A stretch of 64,000 nucleotides of DNA from an uncultured Sphingobacteriales bacterium (GCA_937871285.1 CALMQS010000098.1:1-64000), one strand, 5' to 3'; shown: positions 34,299 to 43,841, numbered from the stretch's first letter. Program-made: numbers and translations. The notes: a model not told the origin generated them from the letters alone.

Positions 34299-36134
34299 AT
34301 GTGTGGAATTGTTGCTTACATCGGACACCGCCAGGCTTATCCTGTTATTATTAAAGGGTTAAAAAGATTAGAATACCGGGGCTATGACAGTGCGGGAGTG
34401 GCGCTGCTGAATCATGGCGTTAAATTATACAAAAAGAAAGGCAAAGTAGCCAGTCTTGAGGAATTCACCCTCGGCTGTGATTTGGAAGGACATCTAGGAA
34501 TCGGGCATACGCGCTGGGCCACGCACGGTGAACCCAGCGACAGGAATGCGCATCCGCACCGTTCTGCCAATGGTAAACTGGCCATGATACATAACGGCAT
34601 CATCGAAAACTATGCATCACTTAAGCAGGAGCTCATTAAAAAAGGATACCGGTTTCACAGCGATACAGATACCGAAGTGCTGCTGTATTTTATTGAAGAC
34701 ATTCAAAAGAACAACAGCAGTACTCTGGAAGAAGCGCTGCGCATCGCTTTGAAACGGGTAGTAGGCGCCTATGTAATTGTGCTGGTTGACGAAGACAACC
34801 CGGATACGCTTATTGCCGCAAGGAAGGGAAGCCCGCTGGTAATAGGCATTGGGAAAGGCGAACATTTCTTGGCCAGTGACGCTTCACCTATTATTGAGTA
34901 TACCAAGGAAGTGGTATACGTAAATGATTACGAAATTGCCATCATTAAACCGGATGAACTGATCTTAAAGAACCTGGGCAATGAAAGGCAAACGCCTTTC
35001 ATTCAAGAATTAGACCTGGAGCTGGCGGCTATAGAAAAAGGCGGGTATGATCATTTTATGCTTAAGGAAATTTTTGAACAGCCCCATACCATTTATGACT
35101 GCTTAAGAGGCAGGCTTGATGTGGCGCAGGGAACGATTACCATGTCGGGCATTCAGAATAATATGGAAAAGATCAAAAATGCTAACCGTATACTCATTAT
35201 CGCCTGCGGTACATCCTGGCATGCCGGCTTAGTGGCGGAATATGTAATTGAAGAATTATGCCGCATCCCGGTTGAAGTAGAATACGCTTCCGAATTCAGG
35301 TACAGGAATCCCATCATCCATAAGGGAGATATGATCATTGCCATTTCGCAAAGCGGTGAAACCGCGGATACACTGGTGGCTATTGAAAGAGCGAAAGAAC
35401 AGGGCGCTGTTATCCTGGGCATCGTAAATGTGGTGGGTTCATCCATCTCCCGTATATCGCACGCCGGAGCCTATACCCATGCAGGTCCGGAAATTGGCGT
35501 GGCCAGCACAAAAGCGTTTACGGCGCAGCTCACCGTGCTGACGATGGTGGCGCTCATGATCGCCAAAGAAAGAAATACCATCAGCCACGATCGTTATATA
35601 CATCTGCTCAACGAATTAAATGAAGTGCCCGAAAAGGTAAAGCATGCCCTTGAAAGTGCAGATCATATAAAGGCTGTGGCCCTAAAATACAAAGATGTAT
35701 CGGATGCCTTATTCCTGGGGCGCGGCTATAATTTTCCAATAGCATTGGAAGGTGCGTTAAAGCTCAAGGAAATATCTTACATACATGCCGAAGGATACCC
35801 CGCTGCGGAAATGAAGCATGGTCCTATTGCACTGGTAGATGAATCCCTGCCTGTAGTTTTTGTGGCTACAAAAGATACCTATCACGAAAAGATCATCAGC
35901 AATATACAGGAAATAAAAGCCCGTAAAGGAAAGGTAATTGCCGTAATTACCGAAGGCGATGAAACCATTACCGGCATGGCCGATGATGTGTTACCCATAC
36001 CTGAGGCCGATGAGCTGATTGCACCTATCATCAGTACGATTCCTTTACAATTGCTTTCCTATTATATAGGCGTTGCCAGGGGCTATGATGTAGACAAGCC
36101 GCGGAATCTGGCCAAGAGCGTAACGGTGGAATAA
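34299..36134 (+). CDS. glmS: Glutamine--fructose-6-phosphate aminotransferase
   Basis: 611 residues, full length. The protein begins MCGIVAYIG, leaving Cys2 as the N-terminal nucleophile. The glutaminase domain (1-240; HTRWATHGEPSDRNAHPH) is followed by two SIS isomerase domains (about 290-600; IACGTSWHAGLVAEY, ISQSGETADTL, YPAAEMKHGPIAL) and ends LAKSVTVE as expected. It makes glucosamine-6-phosphate for peptidoglycan and lipopolysaccharide. No glmS ribozyme is visible in the 155-base leader, which is not expected outside Firmicutes. Confidence 0.98.
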   Translation: MCGIVAYIGHRQAYPVIIKGLKRLEYRGYDSAGVALLNHGVKLYKKKGKVASLEEFTLGCDLEGHLGIGHTRWATHGEPSDRNAHPHRSANGKLAMIHNGIIENYASLKQELIKKGYRFHSDTDTEVLLYFIEDIQKNNSSTLEEALRIALKRVVGAYVIVLVDEDNPDTLIAARKGSPLVIGIGKGEHFLASDASPIIEYTKEVVYVNDYEIAIIKPDELILKNLGNERQTPFIQELDLELAAIEKGGYDHFMLKEIFEQPHTIYDCLRGRLDVAQGTITMSGIQNNMEKIKNANRILIIACGTSWHAGLVAEYVIEELCRIPVEVEYASEFRYRNPIIHKGDMIIAISQSGETADTLVAIERAKEQGAVILGIVNVVGSSISRISHAGAYTHAGPEIGVASTKAFTAQLTVLTMVALMIAKERNTISHDRYIHLLNELNEVPEKVKHALESADHIKAVALKYKDVSDALFLGRGYNFPIALEGALKLKEISYIHAEGYPAAEMKHGPIALVDESLPVVFVATKDTYHEKIISNIQEIKARKGKVIAVITEGDETITGMADDVLPIPEADELIAPIISTIPLQLLSYYIGVARGYDVDKPRNLAKSVTVE

Positions 36135-36188
36135 GGAGTGGTAAGTAGACAGTGGTAAGTAGTAAGTTCTGATACCCCGGATCAATCT

Positions 36189-36238
36189 CAAATTTTAAAC
36201 TTGCCTGCCGGTAGGCAGGTTTCAAATCTCAAATTTCC
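36189..36238. repeat. Repeat modules forming the DUF4954 leader
   Basis: AAATTTGAGAT-family text flanks a CCTGCC-ggta-GGCAGG palindrome (36203-36220). It ends directly at the ATG of the next gene, so the translation start region is made of the repeat. Just upstream, GTGGTAAGTAG is directly repeated near 36137-36163. Confidence 0.75.
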
Positions 36239-36240
36239 TC

Positions 36241-38454
36241 ATGAACCAGATCAACAAAAAAGCTATTGATTCGTTGGGATATAATTTTATTACTTCTGAA
36301 TACCTTCCTGAAGGAAAGGATGAATATCATTTGCGTAATATTCAAAACAGGAACGGCATTCAATACCGCGGGTTAACAGCCTGGGAAATTGAAGTGCTGG
36401 TACGTAACCGTAATACCTCCGACGACTGGAATAAGCTGCTGGTGTCTGACGCTTTTAACCCGGAACTGGTAAAAAATTGCAAGTTTTTCGGATTGGTACG
36501 CATTGGTAAATTAGAAGCGTATTACCTCGAATACCATAACCTGCGTATGCCTGTGGGCCTATACAACAGTACCATCATCAGTTGCGATTTTGGCGACAAT
36601 GTGGTGGTAGACAATGTAAATTACCTTTCTCACTATATTATTGGCAGCGAAGTAATACTGGTAAATATTCATGAGCTGGCTACCACCAGCGCGGCCAAAT
36701 TTGGCAATGGAATTATTAAAGAAGGGGAGAGTGAAAATATCCGCATCTGGCTGGAAATATGTAATGAAAACGGCGGCAGGAAAGTAATCCCGTTTACCCG
36801 CATGTTGCCGGGTGATGCCTGGCTATGGTCTAAATACCGGGATGATGAAGTGCTGCTTGAAAAATTTAAATGGTTTACGCAAAAGGAATACGATGTTCAA
36901 AGAGGATACTACGGAAAAATAGGCGACCGTACCATTATAAAAAACACAAGCATCATTAAAGATGTGTGGATTGGCTCGGATGCCTATATCAAAGGCGCCA
37001 ATAAATTAAAAAACCTTACTGTTAATTCTTCTCCCGAAGCTACCTCCCAAATAGGAGAGGGCTGTGAAATGGTGAATGGCATTATAGGGTTTGGCTGTAA
37101 AGCCTTTTACGGCGTTAAAGCCATTCGTTTCATAATGGCTTCTCATTCCCAGCTAAAATACGGAGCGCGGCTGATCAATTCGTATCTCGGTAACAACTCC
37201 ACTATTTCCTGCTGCGAAGTGCTCAACTCACTGATCTTTCCATCGCATGAGCAGCACCATAACAATTCTTTTTTATGTGCAGCTACCGTAATGGGTCAAA
37301 GCAATATGGCTGCAGGAGCTACCATAGGGTCTAATCATAATTCACGCAGCCCGGATGGCGAGCTCGTTGCCGGCCGCGGTTTTTGGCCGGGGCTCTGCGT
37401 AAGCCTCAAACACAATTCAAAATTCGCTTCCTTTAATATTCTTGCCAAAGGCGATTACCCGTATGAACTGAACATTCCTTTACCTTTTGCGCTGGTCAGC
37501 AATGATCTCACAAAAGACCAGCTGATTGTAATGCCGGCTTACTGGTTTATGTATAACCTGTATGCCATTGCACGTAATGAATGGAAATATAATGACCGGG
37601 ATGCACGTATAGAAAAAGATCAGCGCATTGAGTTTGACGCGCTGGCGCCGGATACTATTAATGAATTGCTGAACGCGCTGCAACTGCTGGCACTGTACAC
37701 GGGAAAGTCTTTTTCGGAAAGAAAAGAACCCGGAAAACAAATACCGGATAAGGCATACATTAAAACAGGTAAAAAGCTTTTAGAAACGAAAGATAAGATC
37801 ATTGATGAACTGGAGATTGTGGCCGAAGGATTGGAGAACAGCGATAGAAAAACCGTTATCATTAAAGTACAGCAGGCCTACACCATATTTAAGGAGCTGG
37901 TTATATACTATGGGGCAGTACAACTTATTAAACAATTTCTGGAAAACGGTTTTAAAAATTTTTCGTCATTTATCAAACAACTGCCTGCTGCTCCCAAAAG
38001 AAATGAGTGGATCAATGTGGGCGGACAACTGATACCCGAACAGGAAGTGGAAAAATTCAGGAAGCACGTTCGTTCAGGCAAAATAAAAAGCTGGGACGAT
38101 GTGCATGCATTTTATGCGATGCAGGGACAGGCTTATGATACAGATAAGTTCGAACATGCTTTAGCCGCACTGCTGGAGGTATCAGGCATTTCCGCTACAG
38201 CATTTACCCCGGAAGTTCTTAAAAAGATACTGCTTCAGTCGGTACAGATCAAAACCTGGCTAACGGAAGGGATTTATGAATCAAGAGCGAAAGATTATAC
38301 CAACCCTTTTCGCACGATGGTTTTTGATACCAAAGAAGAAATGGATAAGGTTTGGGGAAAACTGGAAGACAATAGCTTCATTGCCCTGCAGCAGGCCGAA
38401 TTAAGCGGTTTTAAGAAAAAAGTGAACGCACTTATTAAAGACCTGAAATTGTAA
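36241..38454 (+). CDS. DUF4954 family protein
   Basis: 737 residues matching the DUF4954 family, common in Bacteroidota. The first two thirds form a left-handed-beta-helix-like region (IGDRTIIKNTSIIKDVWIGSDAYIKG, MVNGIIGFGCKAFYGVKAIRF, MGQSNMAAGATIGSNHNSRSPDG), as in sugar-nucleotide transferases. The last third is helical and charged. A sugar-nucleotide or acyl-transfer role is possible by fold but unproven. It is cytosolic. It lies after glmS but is separated by repeats. Confidence 0.93.
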   Translation: MNQINKKAIDSLGYNFITSEYLPEGKDEYHLRNIQNRNGIQYRGLTAWEIEVLVRNRNTSDDWNKLLVSDAFNPELVKNCKFFGLVRIGKLEAYYLEYHNLRMPVGLYNSTIISCDFGDNVVVDNVNYLSHYIIGSEVILVNIHELATTSAAKFGNGIIKEGESENIRIWLEICNENGGRKVIPFTRMLPGDAWLWSKYRDDEVLLEKFKWFTQKEYDVQRGYYGKIGDRTIIKNTSIIKDVWIGSDAYIKGANKLKNLTVNSSPEATSQIGEGCEMVNGIIGFGCKAFYGVKAIRFIMASHSQLKYGARLINSYLGNNSTISCCEVLNSLIFPSHEQHHNNSFLCAATVMGQSNMAAGATIGSNHNSRSPDGELVAGRGFWPGLCVSLKHNSKFASFNILAKGDYPYELNIPLPFALVSNDLTKDQLIVMPAYWFMYNLYAIARNEWKYNDRDARIEKDQRIEFDALAPDTINELLNALQLLALYTGKSFSERKEPGKQIPDKAYIKTGKKLLETKDKIIDELEIVAEGLENSDRKTVIIKVQQAYTIFKELVIYYGAVQLIKQFLENGFKNFSSFIKQLPAAPKRNEWINVGGQLIPEQEVEKFRKHVRSGKIKSWDDVHAFYAMQGQAYDTDKFEHALAALLEVSGISATAFTPEVLKKILLQSVQIKTWLTEGIYESRAKDYTNPFRTMVFDTKEEMDKVWGKLEDNSFIALQQAELSGFKKKVNALIKDLKL

Positions 38455-38496
38455 GAGGGTGCGGGATGCTTTTCCGGAACAAAATATAGTTCACAG

Positions 38497-39003
38497 TTAT
38501 TGCTGCACGCTTATTGATTTTTGCATCACGTAATCATTCATAAAATAGCCATTCCCTATGGCAATATCCTCTTCCCGGACAACCCTGAATCCCTGGCGGA
38601 TATAAAAATCCTTCGCTTTATTATGCCGGTTTACGTTTAATTCCAGTATTGCGGCGCCTGCCTGCCGGGTTACTGCAATAATATGATTTATCAATTTTTT
38701 TCCTATACCCTTTCCCTGCCGGTTTTGCAATACATAAATTTTGTGCAGCCTGCATATTTTTTTACCGGATGTGAACGACCAGGAAGCGAACCCCACTGCG
38801 TCATCATCGTCAAATGCAATAATGAACCGGTGAAGTTTTGTATTGATTTGATGTTGTAATGAAGCTTCGCTGTACATCATGTTCAGCATGTAGGCTGTTT
38901 GCTCCGGTGTTAATATATCTGCGTAGGTTTGCGGCCAAACAGCGTATGTAAGTTCCCTGATCAGGGGTATATCTTTTATTCCTGCTTCTTTGAAATGAAT
39001 CAT
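38497..39003 (-). CDS. GNAT family N-acetyltransferase
   Basis: 168 residues. Acetyl-CoA-binding motif A is visible as LHKIYVLQNRQGKGIGKKLINHI (Q/RxxGxG/A), followed by AAILELNVNRHNKAKDFYIRQGFRVVREED. The N-terminus FKEAGIKDIPLIRELTYAVWPQTYADIL is typical of the branch. It transfers an acetyl group to an amine; the substrate is unknown. It is a single gene, convergent with DUF4954. Confidence 0.93.
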   Translation of the reverse strand: MIHFKEAGIKDIPLIRELTYAVWPQTYADILTPEQTAYMLNMMYSEASLQHQINTKLHRFIIAFDDDDAVGFASWSFTSGKKICRLHKIYVLQNRQGKGIGKKLINHIIAVTRQAGAAILELNVNRHNKAKDFYIRQGFRVVREEDIAIGNGYFMNDYVMQKSISVQQ

Positions 39004-39051
39004 AGCTGTAAAGTTCGATAAAAAATAAAGATTTCAAAAGCTGCTGACGGC

Positions 39052-39104
39052 TATACAAAGTCTCTGACTTTGTATACAGTATGTTCTTCCGGGACTCCGT
39101 CCCG
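39052..39104. repeat. Two perfect hairpins with TCT/TCC loops
   Basis: TATACAAAGTC-tct-GACTTTGTATA (39052-39076) and CGGGAC-tcc-GTCCCG (39090-39104) lie between a GNAT gene start and the end of a histidine kinase gene, both on the minus strand. There is no T run after either, so they are not simple terminators. A third hairpin of this form is at 43877-43893. Confidence 0.85.
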
Positions 39105-39131
39105 CCAAAGCAGGTTTATAACTTTTAGCGC

Positions 39132-41249
39132 TTAAAACGCGGTTTGCAATGGAAGTTTCAGCTCTGCCTTCAGTCCTTCCGTAAGGTCGTGCAGGGTAAG
39201 GCTGGCATTCGCATTTTTAGACTGGTTAATGATATCAATCCTTTCCCTGGTTATTTTCATACCCAGCGACTTTTTTGGGATATCCCCCTGGTCGTTCGCG
39301 ACCGCCATGTGATTTCTTCCTACGCCATTATCTTCCACAACACAGATAAGCATTTTATTTTGTGAAGTGATCCTGATGTCTATCCTTCCCTTTTCCTTTT
39401 TATCAGCAAGTCCGTGCCATATGCTGTTTTCCACGAAGGGCTGTAGCAGCAGCGGCGGCACAAGCGTATTATCCTGGTCAATATCTTCTGCTACATTGAT
39501 ACTATAATCAAATTGATTGTTCAGCCGTTTGGCTTCTAACTGTATATATAATTCAAGCGCTTTAAGATCGGCGGCAAGCGATACTTCCTTTTGTTCGGAA
39601 TTTTCTAATATCAGCCGCATCAGTTTGGCAAATTTGGCAAGGTAGTTGTCTGCTGCCGGTATGTCATTTTTACCGATATAGTCGGCTATTGAGTTCAGTG
39701 AATTAAAAATAAAATGCGGGTTCATTTGTGCACGCAGCGCCTTCATTTCCGTTTCGGCTACCCGCGCTTTAAATTCAATATCTTTTCTTTGTTCAGCTGC
39801 ATCCCTTTTTCTTTTGTATGCAATGTAACCTGCAAAGGCAGCAGCTAATAAAGCTGCTATCCCGCCAAGAACCGCGTTGCGGATAATACGCTGCCGTTTA
39901 ATTTCAGCGCCGGCAAGCGCTATTGCTTTATCGTGTTCGGCGCCGAGCAGAACGGCTTTCTTTTCAAATTCAAAAGCAGCGGCCCTGTTCGCCATGTCTG
40001 CCCGCTTTTCATCGTTCACAACACTGTCCCTGAGCAACACGTATTCTTTATACGTTACCAGCGCCTTATCCGGCTCGTGGCTTGCTTCGTATATTTCACT
40101 TAAGCTTTTAAGCGCTTCGCTTTGCAGGCTCAGCGCTCCAATTTCCTTAGCCAGTTGTAAAGCCGCTTTCTGGTATTCCATAGCGGTGGCATGCCGGGCA
40201 AACGGGCTGATATTGCGCTGCCGTAAAAAAGACAGGGGAGCATTCAGGTACAATGCTCCCATTTGTAAAAGAACGCCCGACAAATTGTGCTTGTCGCCTG
40301 CAGTTTCATATATTTTTTTGGACCGGAGCAGGTATTGAAAACTTTTTTCATAGTCTAACAGGTGCATATACGCCACGCCCAGGTTACTAAGGTCCGAAGC
40401 GATGCGTCGCGGGTTCCCGGAAACCTCGTTCAGCGGTAAAGCTTTCAGGTAAAACCCGATCGCCTCAGCGGGGCGGGAAAGCAGGTCGTATATAATGCCC
40501 AAATTGCCATAAGCAGAAGCCATCCCCTGCTTGTTATGCATTTCCTCATACGCTTTAAGGGCTTTATGCTGGTAAGCCAGGGCCTGATCATATTGTTCCA
40601 GGTTTTTGTAAATAATGCCAATATTGGATAATGCATTGGCAATACCACTGCTATTGCCGGAGTTTTCTTTTGCTTCATATATTGTCAGCGCTTTAAAGAA
40701 ATAATCCAGCGCTTTGGGGTAATCGGAAACATACTGGTAATCCACACCTATATTGGTTAGTGAAGTGGCAATCCGGGAGCTGTCCTTTAAGTCAACAAAA
40801 ATATCTAATCCTTTTTGATGACAGGTGATGGCGTTATAATAATCCGATGTATTAAAATAAAGGAGACCGATATTATTGTACATACGTCCCACGCCTGATA
40901 TATTGCCTGCGGCTTCATGTATTTTCAATGCCTTCCTGTACATTTCCATTGCCAGGCTGTCTTCTCCTTTTGCCCAGTAGTTAACACCTTTGTTAGCATA
41001 AGAAGAGGCGAGGCGGGAAACATTATTGATTTGCCGGGCTAAAGCAATGGCCTCATCGGCGGTTTGCAGCCCTTTATCCGGCTCAATGGTATGATAAGCG
41101 TATACGATCTCGTTAAGCATGTCAATACGCGTAGTGTCATGTTGGGGATGAAGGCTTAATATATGCAATAAGGAATCCAGTTCCTTTTGCTGGGCACTGG
41201 CGGCAATGCAGCATATAAGCATGCCGGCGCTAATGATTATCCTGGTCAT
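39132..41249 (-). CDS. TPR-containing sensor histidine kinase (LytS type)
   Basis: 705 residues. A signal peptide (ending ASAQ near 20) is followed by about eight tetratricopeptide repeats (to about 400; for example NNIGLLYFNTSDYYNAI, SNIGIIYKNLEQYDQAL), a charged coiled-coil stretch, and one transmembrane helix (about 456-476). The cytosolic His_kinase domain carries QMNPHFIFNSL with phospho-acceptor His512, and the ATPase has LLLQPFVENSIWHGL and EDNGVGR. The TPR sensor lies in the periplasm. The usual LytTR response regulator is not next to it. Confidence 0.93.
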   Translation of the reverse strand: MTRIIISAGMLICCIAASAQQKELDSLLHILSLHPQHDTTRIDMLNEIVYAYHTIEPDKGLQTADEAIALARQINNVSRLASSYANKGVNYWAKGEDSLAMEMYRKALKIHEAAGNISGVGRMYNNIGLLYFNTSDYYNAITCHQKGLDIFVDLKDSSRIATSLTNIGVDYQYVSDYPKALDYFFKALTIYEAKENSGNSSGIANALSNIGIIYKNLEQYDQALAYQHKALKAYEEMHNKQGMASAYGNLGIIYDLLSRPAEAIGFYLKALPLNEVSGNPRRIASDLSNLGVAYMHLLDYEKSFQYLLRSKKIYETAGDKHNLSGVLLQMGALYLNAPLSFLRQRNISPFARHATAMEYQKAALQLAKEIGALSLQSEALKSLSEIYEASHEPDKALVTYKEYVLLRDSVVNDEKRADMANRAAAFEFEKKAVLLGAEHDKAIALAGAEIKRQRIIRNAVLGGIAALLAAAFAGYIAYKRKRDAAEQRKDIEFKARVAETEMKALRAQMNPHFIFNSLNSIADYIGKNDIPAADNYLAKFAKLMRLILENSEQKEVSLAADLKALELYIQLEAKRLNNQFDYSINVAEDIDQDNTLVPPLLLQPFVENSIWHGLADKKEKGRIDIRITSQNKMLICVVEDNGVGRNHMAVANDQGDIPKKSLGMKITRERIDIINQSKNANASLTLHDLTEGLKAELKLPLQTAF

Positions 41250-41445
41250 AAAAGGGGAACGCGCATTTTGCAGGAAGATAATAATATTTGGATGATTGGT
41301 ACAAATAATAAATGAGAGCAGGCAAATAATAAATGGTGATTGGTATCATAAAAGAGACAGGCTACTTTTGAATGACAATTCATATAAGCCTCAGTTAGCG
41401 GCAAAATGAAATTCCCTTCTGTTCTTAATTTTTAAAGTAGTGTAT

Positions 41446-42018
41446 ATGAAGCAGCATTTTCTTTTCAGGCTTTTCCTGTATGTACTGTTGCCGGGGATTA
41501 TGATCATGGCTTATTCCTGTAAAAAAGACAATGACACCCGGGATCCGGGATCTGGTTATTATATACGCTTTAAAATTAACGGAACACAGGTAGAGTACAA
41601 AGGACAGGTAGAAGGCGCTTTTGATAAAGCAACCGCATTACAGCATAATACTTCGCTTGCGGGGTTAAAAGAGGCGTTGGTAGCCACTAAAAATAATATG
41701 ACCTTATTGCTGGCTACAGACAATGAAACCCAAACAGGACTTGGTTATACAAGCTATACCACGGGCACATCCGGTATGCAAAAGGCCAAGCTTGTTAACC
41801 TGGTGTATATTGATGAAAACGGGAAGAATTATCTCTCCTGGATGGAAGAATTTGCGCCGGCGCTGCCTCCCGGAACAGAAACGAAAGCGATAATAAAAAT
41901 TACAGAAGCAACAGCCGACTATATGAAAGGTGATTTTTCCGGTGTGTTATATGACGAAGCGTATACTGTAAAGTTCAATATCACAGACGGTGAATTTTAT
42001 GCCCGCCGGTTTAACTGA
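41446..42018 (+). CDS. Hypothetical lipoprotein
   Basis: 190 residues from ATG at 41446 (a GTG start 6 bases earlier is possible). Its lipoprotein signal ends at Cys25 (MAYSC) followed by Lys-Lys-Asp. The mature part is short and beta-rich (YYIRFKINGTQVEYKGQVEG, YDEAYTVKFNITDGEFYARRF). No named family is recognised. It is divergent from the histidine kinase, sharing a 196-base gap. It begins a series of plus-strand envelope genes running to 52.9 kb. Confidence 0.83.
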   Translation: MKQHFLFRLFLYVLLPGIMIMAYSCKKDNDTRDPGSGYYIRFKINGTQVEYKGQVEGAFDKATALQHNTSLAGLKEALVATKNNMTLLLATDNETQTGLGYTSYTTGTSGMQKAKLVNLVYIDENGKNYLSWMEEFAPALPPGTETKAIIKITEATADYMKGDFSGVLYDEAYTVKFNITDGEFYARRFN

Positions 42019-42020
42019 GT

Positions 42021-42136
42021 AAGGGGTGAGGTATAGGGTAATGAGGTGTGAGGTATAGGGTGGAAGATATAGGGTAATAAGGTATAGGGTAATAAGGTAT
42101 AGGGTAATAAGGTATAGGGTGGAAGGTATAAGGTGG
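42021..42136. repeat. 'ggtatagggtaataa' array, left copy
   Basis: About seven imperfect copies of GGTATAGGGTAATAA. The same text appears inverted at 43021-43146, so the outer-membrane-protein gene lies between inverted arrays. Confidence 0.9.
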
Positions 42137-42261
42137 ATTTAGTTATGCAACTCCATATATGCCGGGGATACCGCTACAGATGGCAGATCAGGCGCCGGGG
42201 CATATAATTTTAGCATAAAGCAATAAAAATAAATCAGTCACTAAAATCGAATATGCTCTTC

Positions 42262-42269
42262 TATTTTTG
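42262..42269 (+). promoter_or_regulatory. -7 box of the 42,304 gene
   Basis: TATTTTTG matches TAnnTTTG, ending 34 bases before the ATG at 42304. It lies within the longer open frame from 42253, supporting the later start. Confidence 0.45.
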
Positions 42270-42303
42270 CGGGAATTTTATACTTGTATTCTTTATTATT
42301 AAA

Positions 42304-42858
42304 ATGAACATGATGAAAAAAATTCTGATCGCATTAAGTGTTGTATTTATGTTGAGCTTCTCTGTATTGCCGCTGCAGGCACAGGATGGAAGCAGCTATA
42401 AAAGCGGGATTGGCTTGCGCGCAGGTGGCGGATATTATGATATTATCGCCGCTTCATTTAAAACCTTTGTTACGGAACCGGGAGCGATAGAATTAAACCT
42501 GGGGTTCAGGCCATACGCGAGCGTATATTCCGGCTATAACCAGTTCAATCTTTCCTTCTCTGCTTCCTACCAGCATCATTTTCCTATCGGTTCTGTAGAA
42601 GGGCTGAAATGGTTTGTAGGTGGGGGTTTAACCGCTTATAACACTTTCTCGGGTAACAAAGATTATTCCGGATTTGGATTAGGTTTATTTCCCACTGGTG
42701 GCGTAGATTATAAATTTGGTAATATTCCTTTAAATGTGAGTGCTGATTTCAGGCCCACATTTGCCATTGTTAAACCTGATTATTATGGGTATAGTTATTT
42801 AAGTTATTCCCGTTTCTATGCAGGTAATATAGGCGCTTCCGTACGGTATACCTTTTAA
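42304..42858 (+). CDS. Outer-membrane beta-barrel-like protein
   Basis: 184 residues from ATG at 42304 (42310 is also possible), with a signal peptide ending LPLQAQ. The mature part is a series of short amphipathic strands rich in Gly, Tyr and Phe (GIGLRAGGGYYDIIAASF, ELNLGFRPYASVY, QFNLSFSASYQHHF, GNIGASVRYTF) and it ends in Phe, typical of OmpW/opacity-like barrels. A plus-strand terminator follows. It is bracketed by inverted repeat arrays. Confidence 0.85.
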   Translation: MNMMKKILIALSVVFMLSFSVLPLQAQDGSSYKSGIGLRAGGGYYDIIAASFKTFVTEPGAIELNLGFRPYASVYSGYNQFNLSFSASYQHHFPIGSVEGLKWFVGGGLTAYNTFSGNKDYSGFGLGLFPTGGVDYKFGNIPLNVSADFRPTFAIVKPDYYGYSYLSYSRFYAGNIGASVRYTF

Positions 42859-42881
42859 AGCGATAGTTAAATCGGCAGTAA

Positions 42882-42919
42882 AAAACCGTGAGTCCGGATC
42901 AGCTTCGGGCCACGGTTTT
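42882..42919 (+). terminator. Terminator after the outer-membrane protein gene
   Basis: AAAACCGTG (42882-42890) and CACGGTTTT (42911-42919) are perfect 9-base arms around 20 bases, giving a T run at the end. It lies 23 bases after the stop codon. Confidence 0.75.
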
Positions 42920-43020
42920 ATATTTATACAGATAAGATCACACCGGTTTATCTGCGGATCTGCGGCAGTATATAAAATAAATTAAAGCAGCTTCATCTAC
43001 CTATTGCTCTGTTTATTGTC

Positions 43021-43146
43021 TCCCATACCTTACGCCTCATACCCTATACCCTATACCCTATACCTTACACCTTATTACCCTATACCTTACACCTTATTAC
43101 CCTATACCTTCCACCTTATTACCCCATACCCCATACCTACCCCTAT
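43021..43146. repeat. 'ttattaccctatacc' array, right copy (inverted)
   Basis: About eight imperfect copies of TTATTACCCTATACC. It is the reverse complement of the array at 42021-42136 and the same family as 49984-50110. Confidence 0.9.
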
Positions 43147-43150
43147 CATA

Positions 43151-43220
43151 ATTTCTGCTATTTTTTTCATAAGAATTAACATTGCCCAATTTTTAAAATA
43201 GGGATAAAATTGAAGTTTGA
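43151..43220 (+). promoter_or_regulatory. Shared upstream element A (ECF sigma gene)
   Basis: This 70-base segment aligns without gaps to 43951-44020 at about 51 of 70 positions. Conserved blocks are a T run with GCTA, TTAACATT (43176-43183) and GATAAAATTGA (43203-43213), 19 bases apart. It ends about 70 bases before the sigma factor ATG. It may be the sigma factor's own promoter, giving autoregulation. Confidence 0.55.
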
Positions 43221-43289
43221 AAAAAAGCATTTTTTTAAAGTGTGCCGGAATGGTACCATTATTTTTTTTGATTGCTTATTTTATCACTT

Positions 43290-43841
43290 ATGGCTGACTA
43301 CAATTACCAGAACGATGCTGCCTGCTGGCGACAGTTGAAGGAAGGGAATGCCGAAGCCCTGGGATACCTGTATGATACGTATATTGACAGGCTGTTTCAC
43401 GCGGCTTTAAAAATGACAGATAACAGGGAATTAGCCAAAGATGCCTTGCAGGAAATTTTCATTGAAATATGGCATTACAGGGTAAGTATTGGTGATGTGA
43501 ACCATTCTTACAGCTATCTTGTAAAAGTGCTGAAAAGCATCATCCTTAAAAAAGTTAAACGCAAACTAATTGTAAATGAGCTGCATGATAATGAACAGGG
43601 TCTGGCGGAAACCCATAATATTGAAGAAATGATCATATCATCAGAAAGGGTCACAGAGCAAAAAAGCCGTTTAAATATGGCACTGGCGCAGCTTACTTCA
43701 AGGCAAAAGCAGGTGGTGCGCCTTCGTTTCTTTGAAGGGCTCACTTACGAGCAGATTGCGGTGAAGCTGAGCATGAATTACCAGTCAGTGAACAATCTCG
43801 CCTTCCGGGCAATGATCAATCTCCGGAAACAAATGTGCTGA
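43290..43841 (+). CDS. ECF-type RNA polymerase sigma factor
   Basis: 183 residues from ATG at 43290. Region 2 (about 15-85; ALGYLYDTYIDRLFHAALKMTDNRELAKDALQEIFIEIW) and region 4 (about 125-180; LTSRQKQVVRLRFFEGLTYEQIAVKLSMNYQSVNNLAFRAM) are both clear, with no region 3. It is the Bacteroidota type that usually works with a FecR-like anti-sigma factor and a SusC gene. No FecR gene is present next to it. The lipoprotein-SusC-SusD unit follows, sharing an upstream element with this gene. Confidence 0.94.
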   Translation: MADYNYQNDAACWRQLKEGNAEALGYLYDTYIDRLFHAALKMTDNRELAKDALQEIFIEIWHYRVSIGDVNHSYSYLVKVLKSIILKKVKRKLIVNELHDNEQGLAETHNIEEMIISSERVTEQKSRLNMALAQLTSRQKQVVRLRFFEGLTYEQIAVKLSMNYQSVNNLAFRAMINLRKQMC

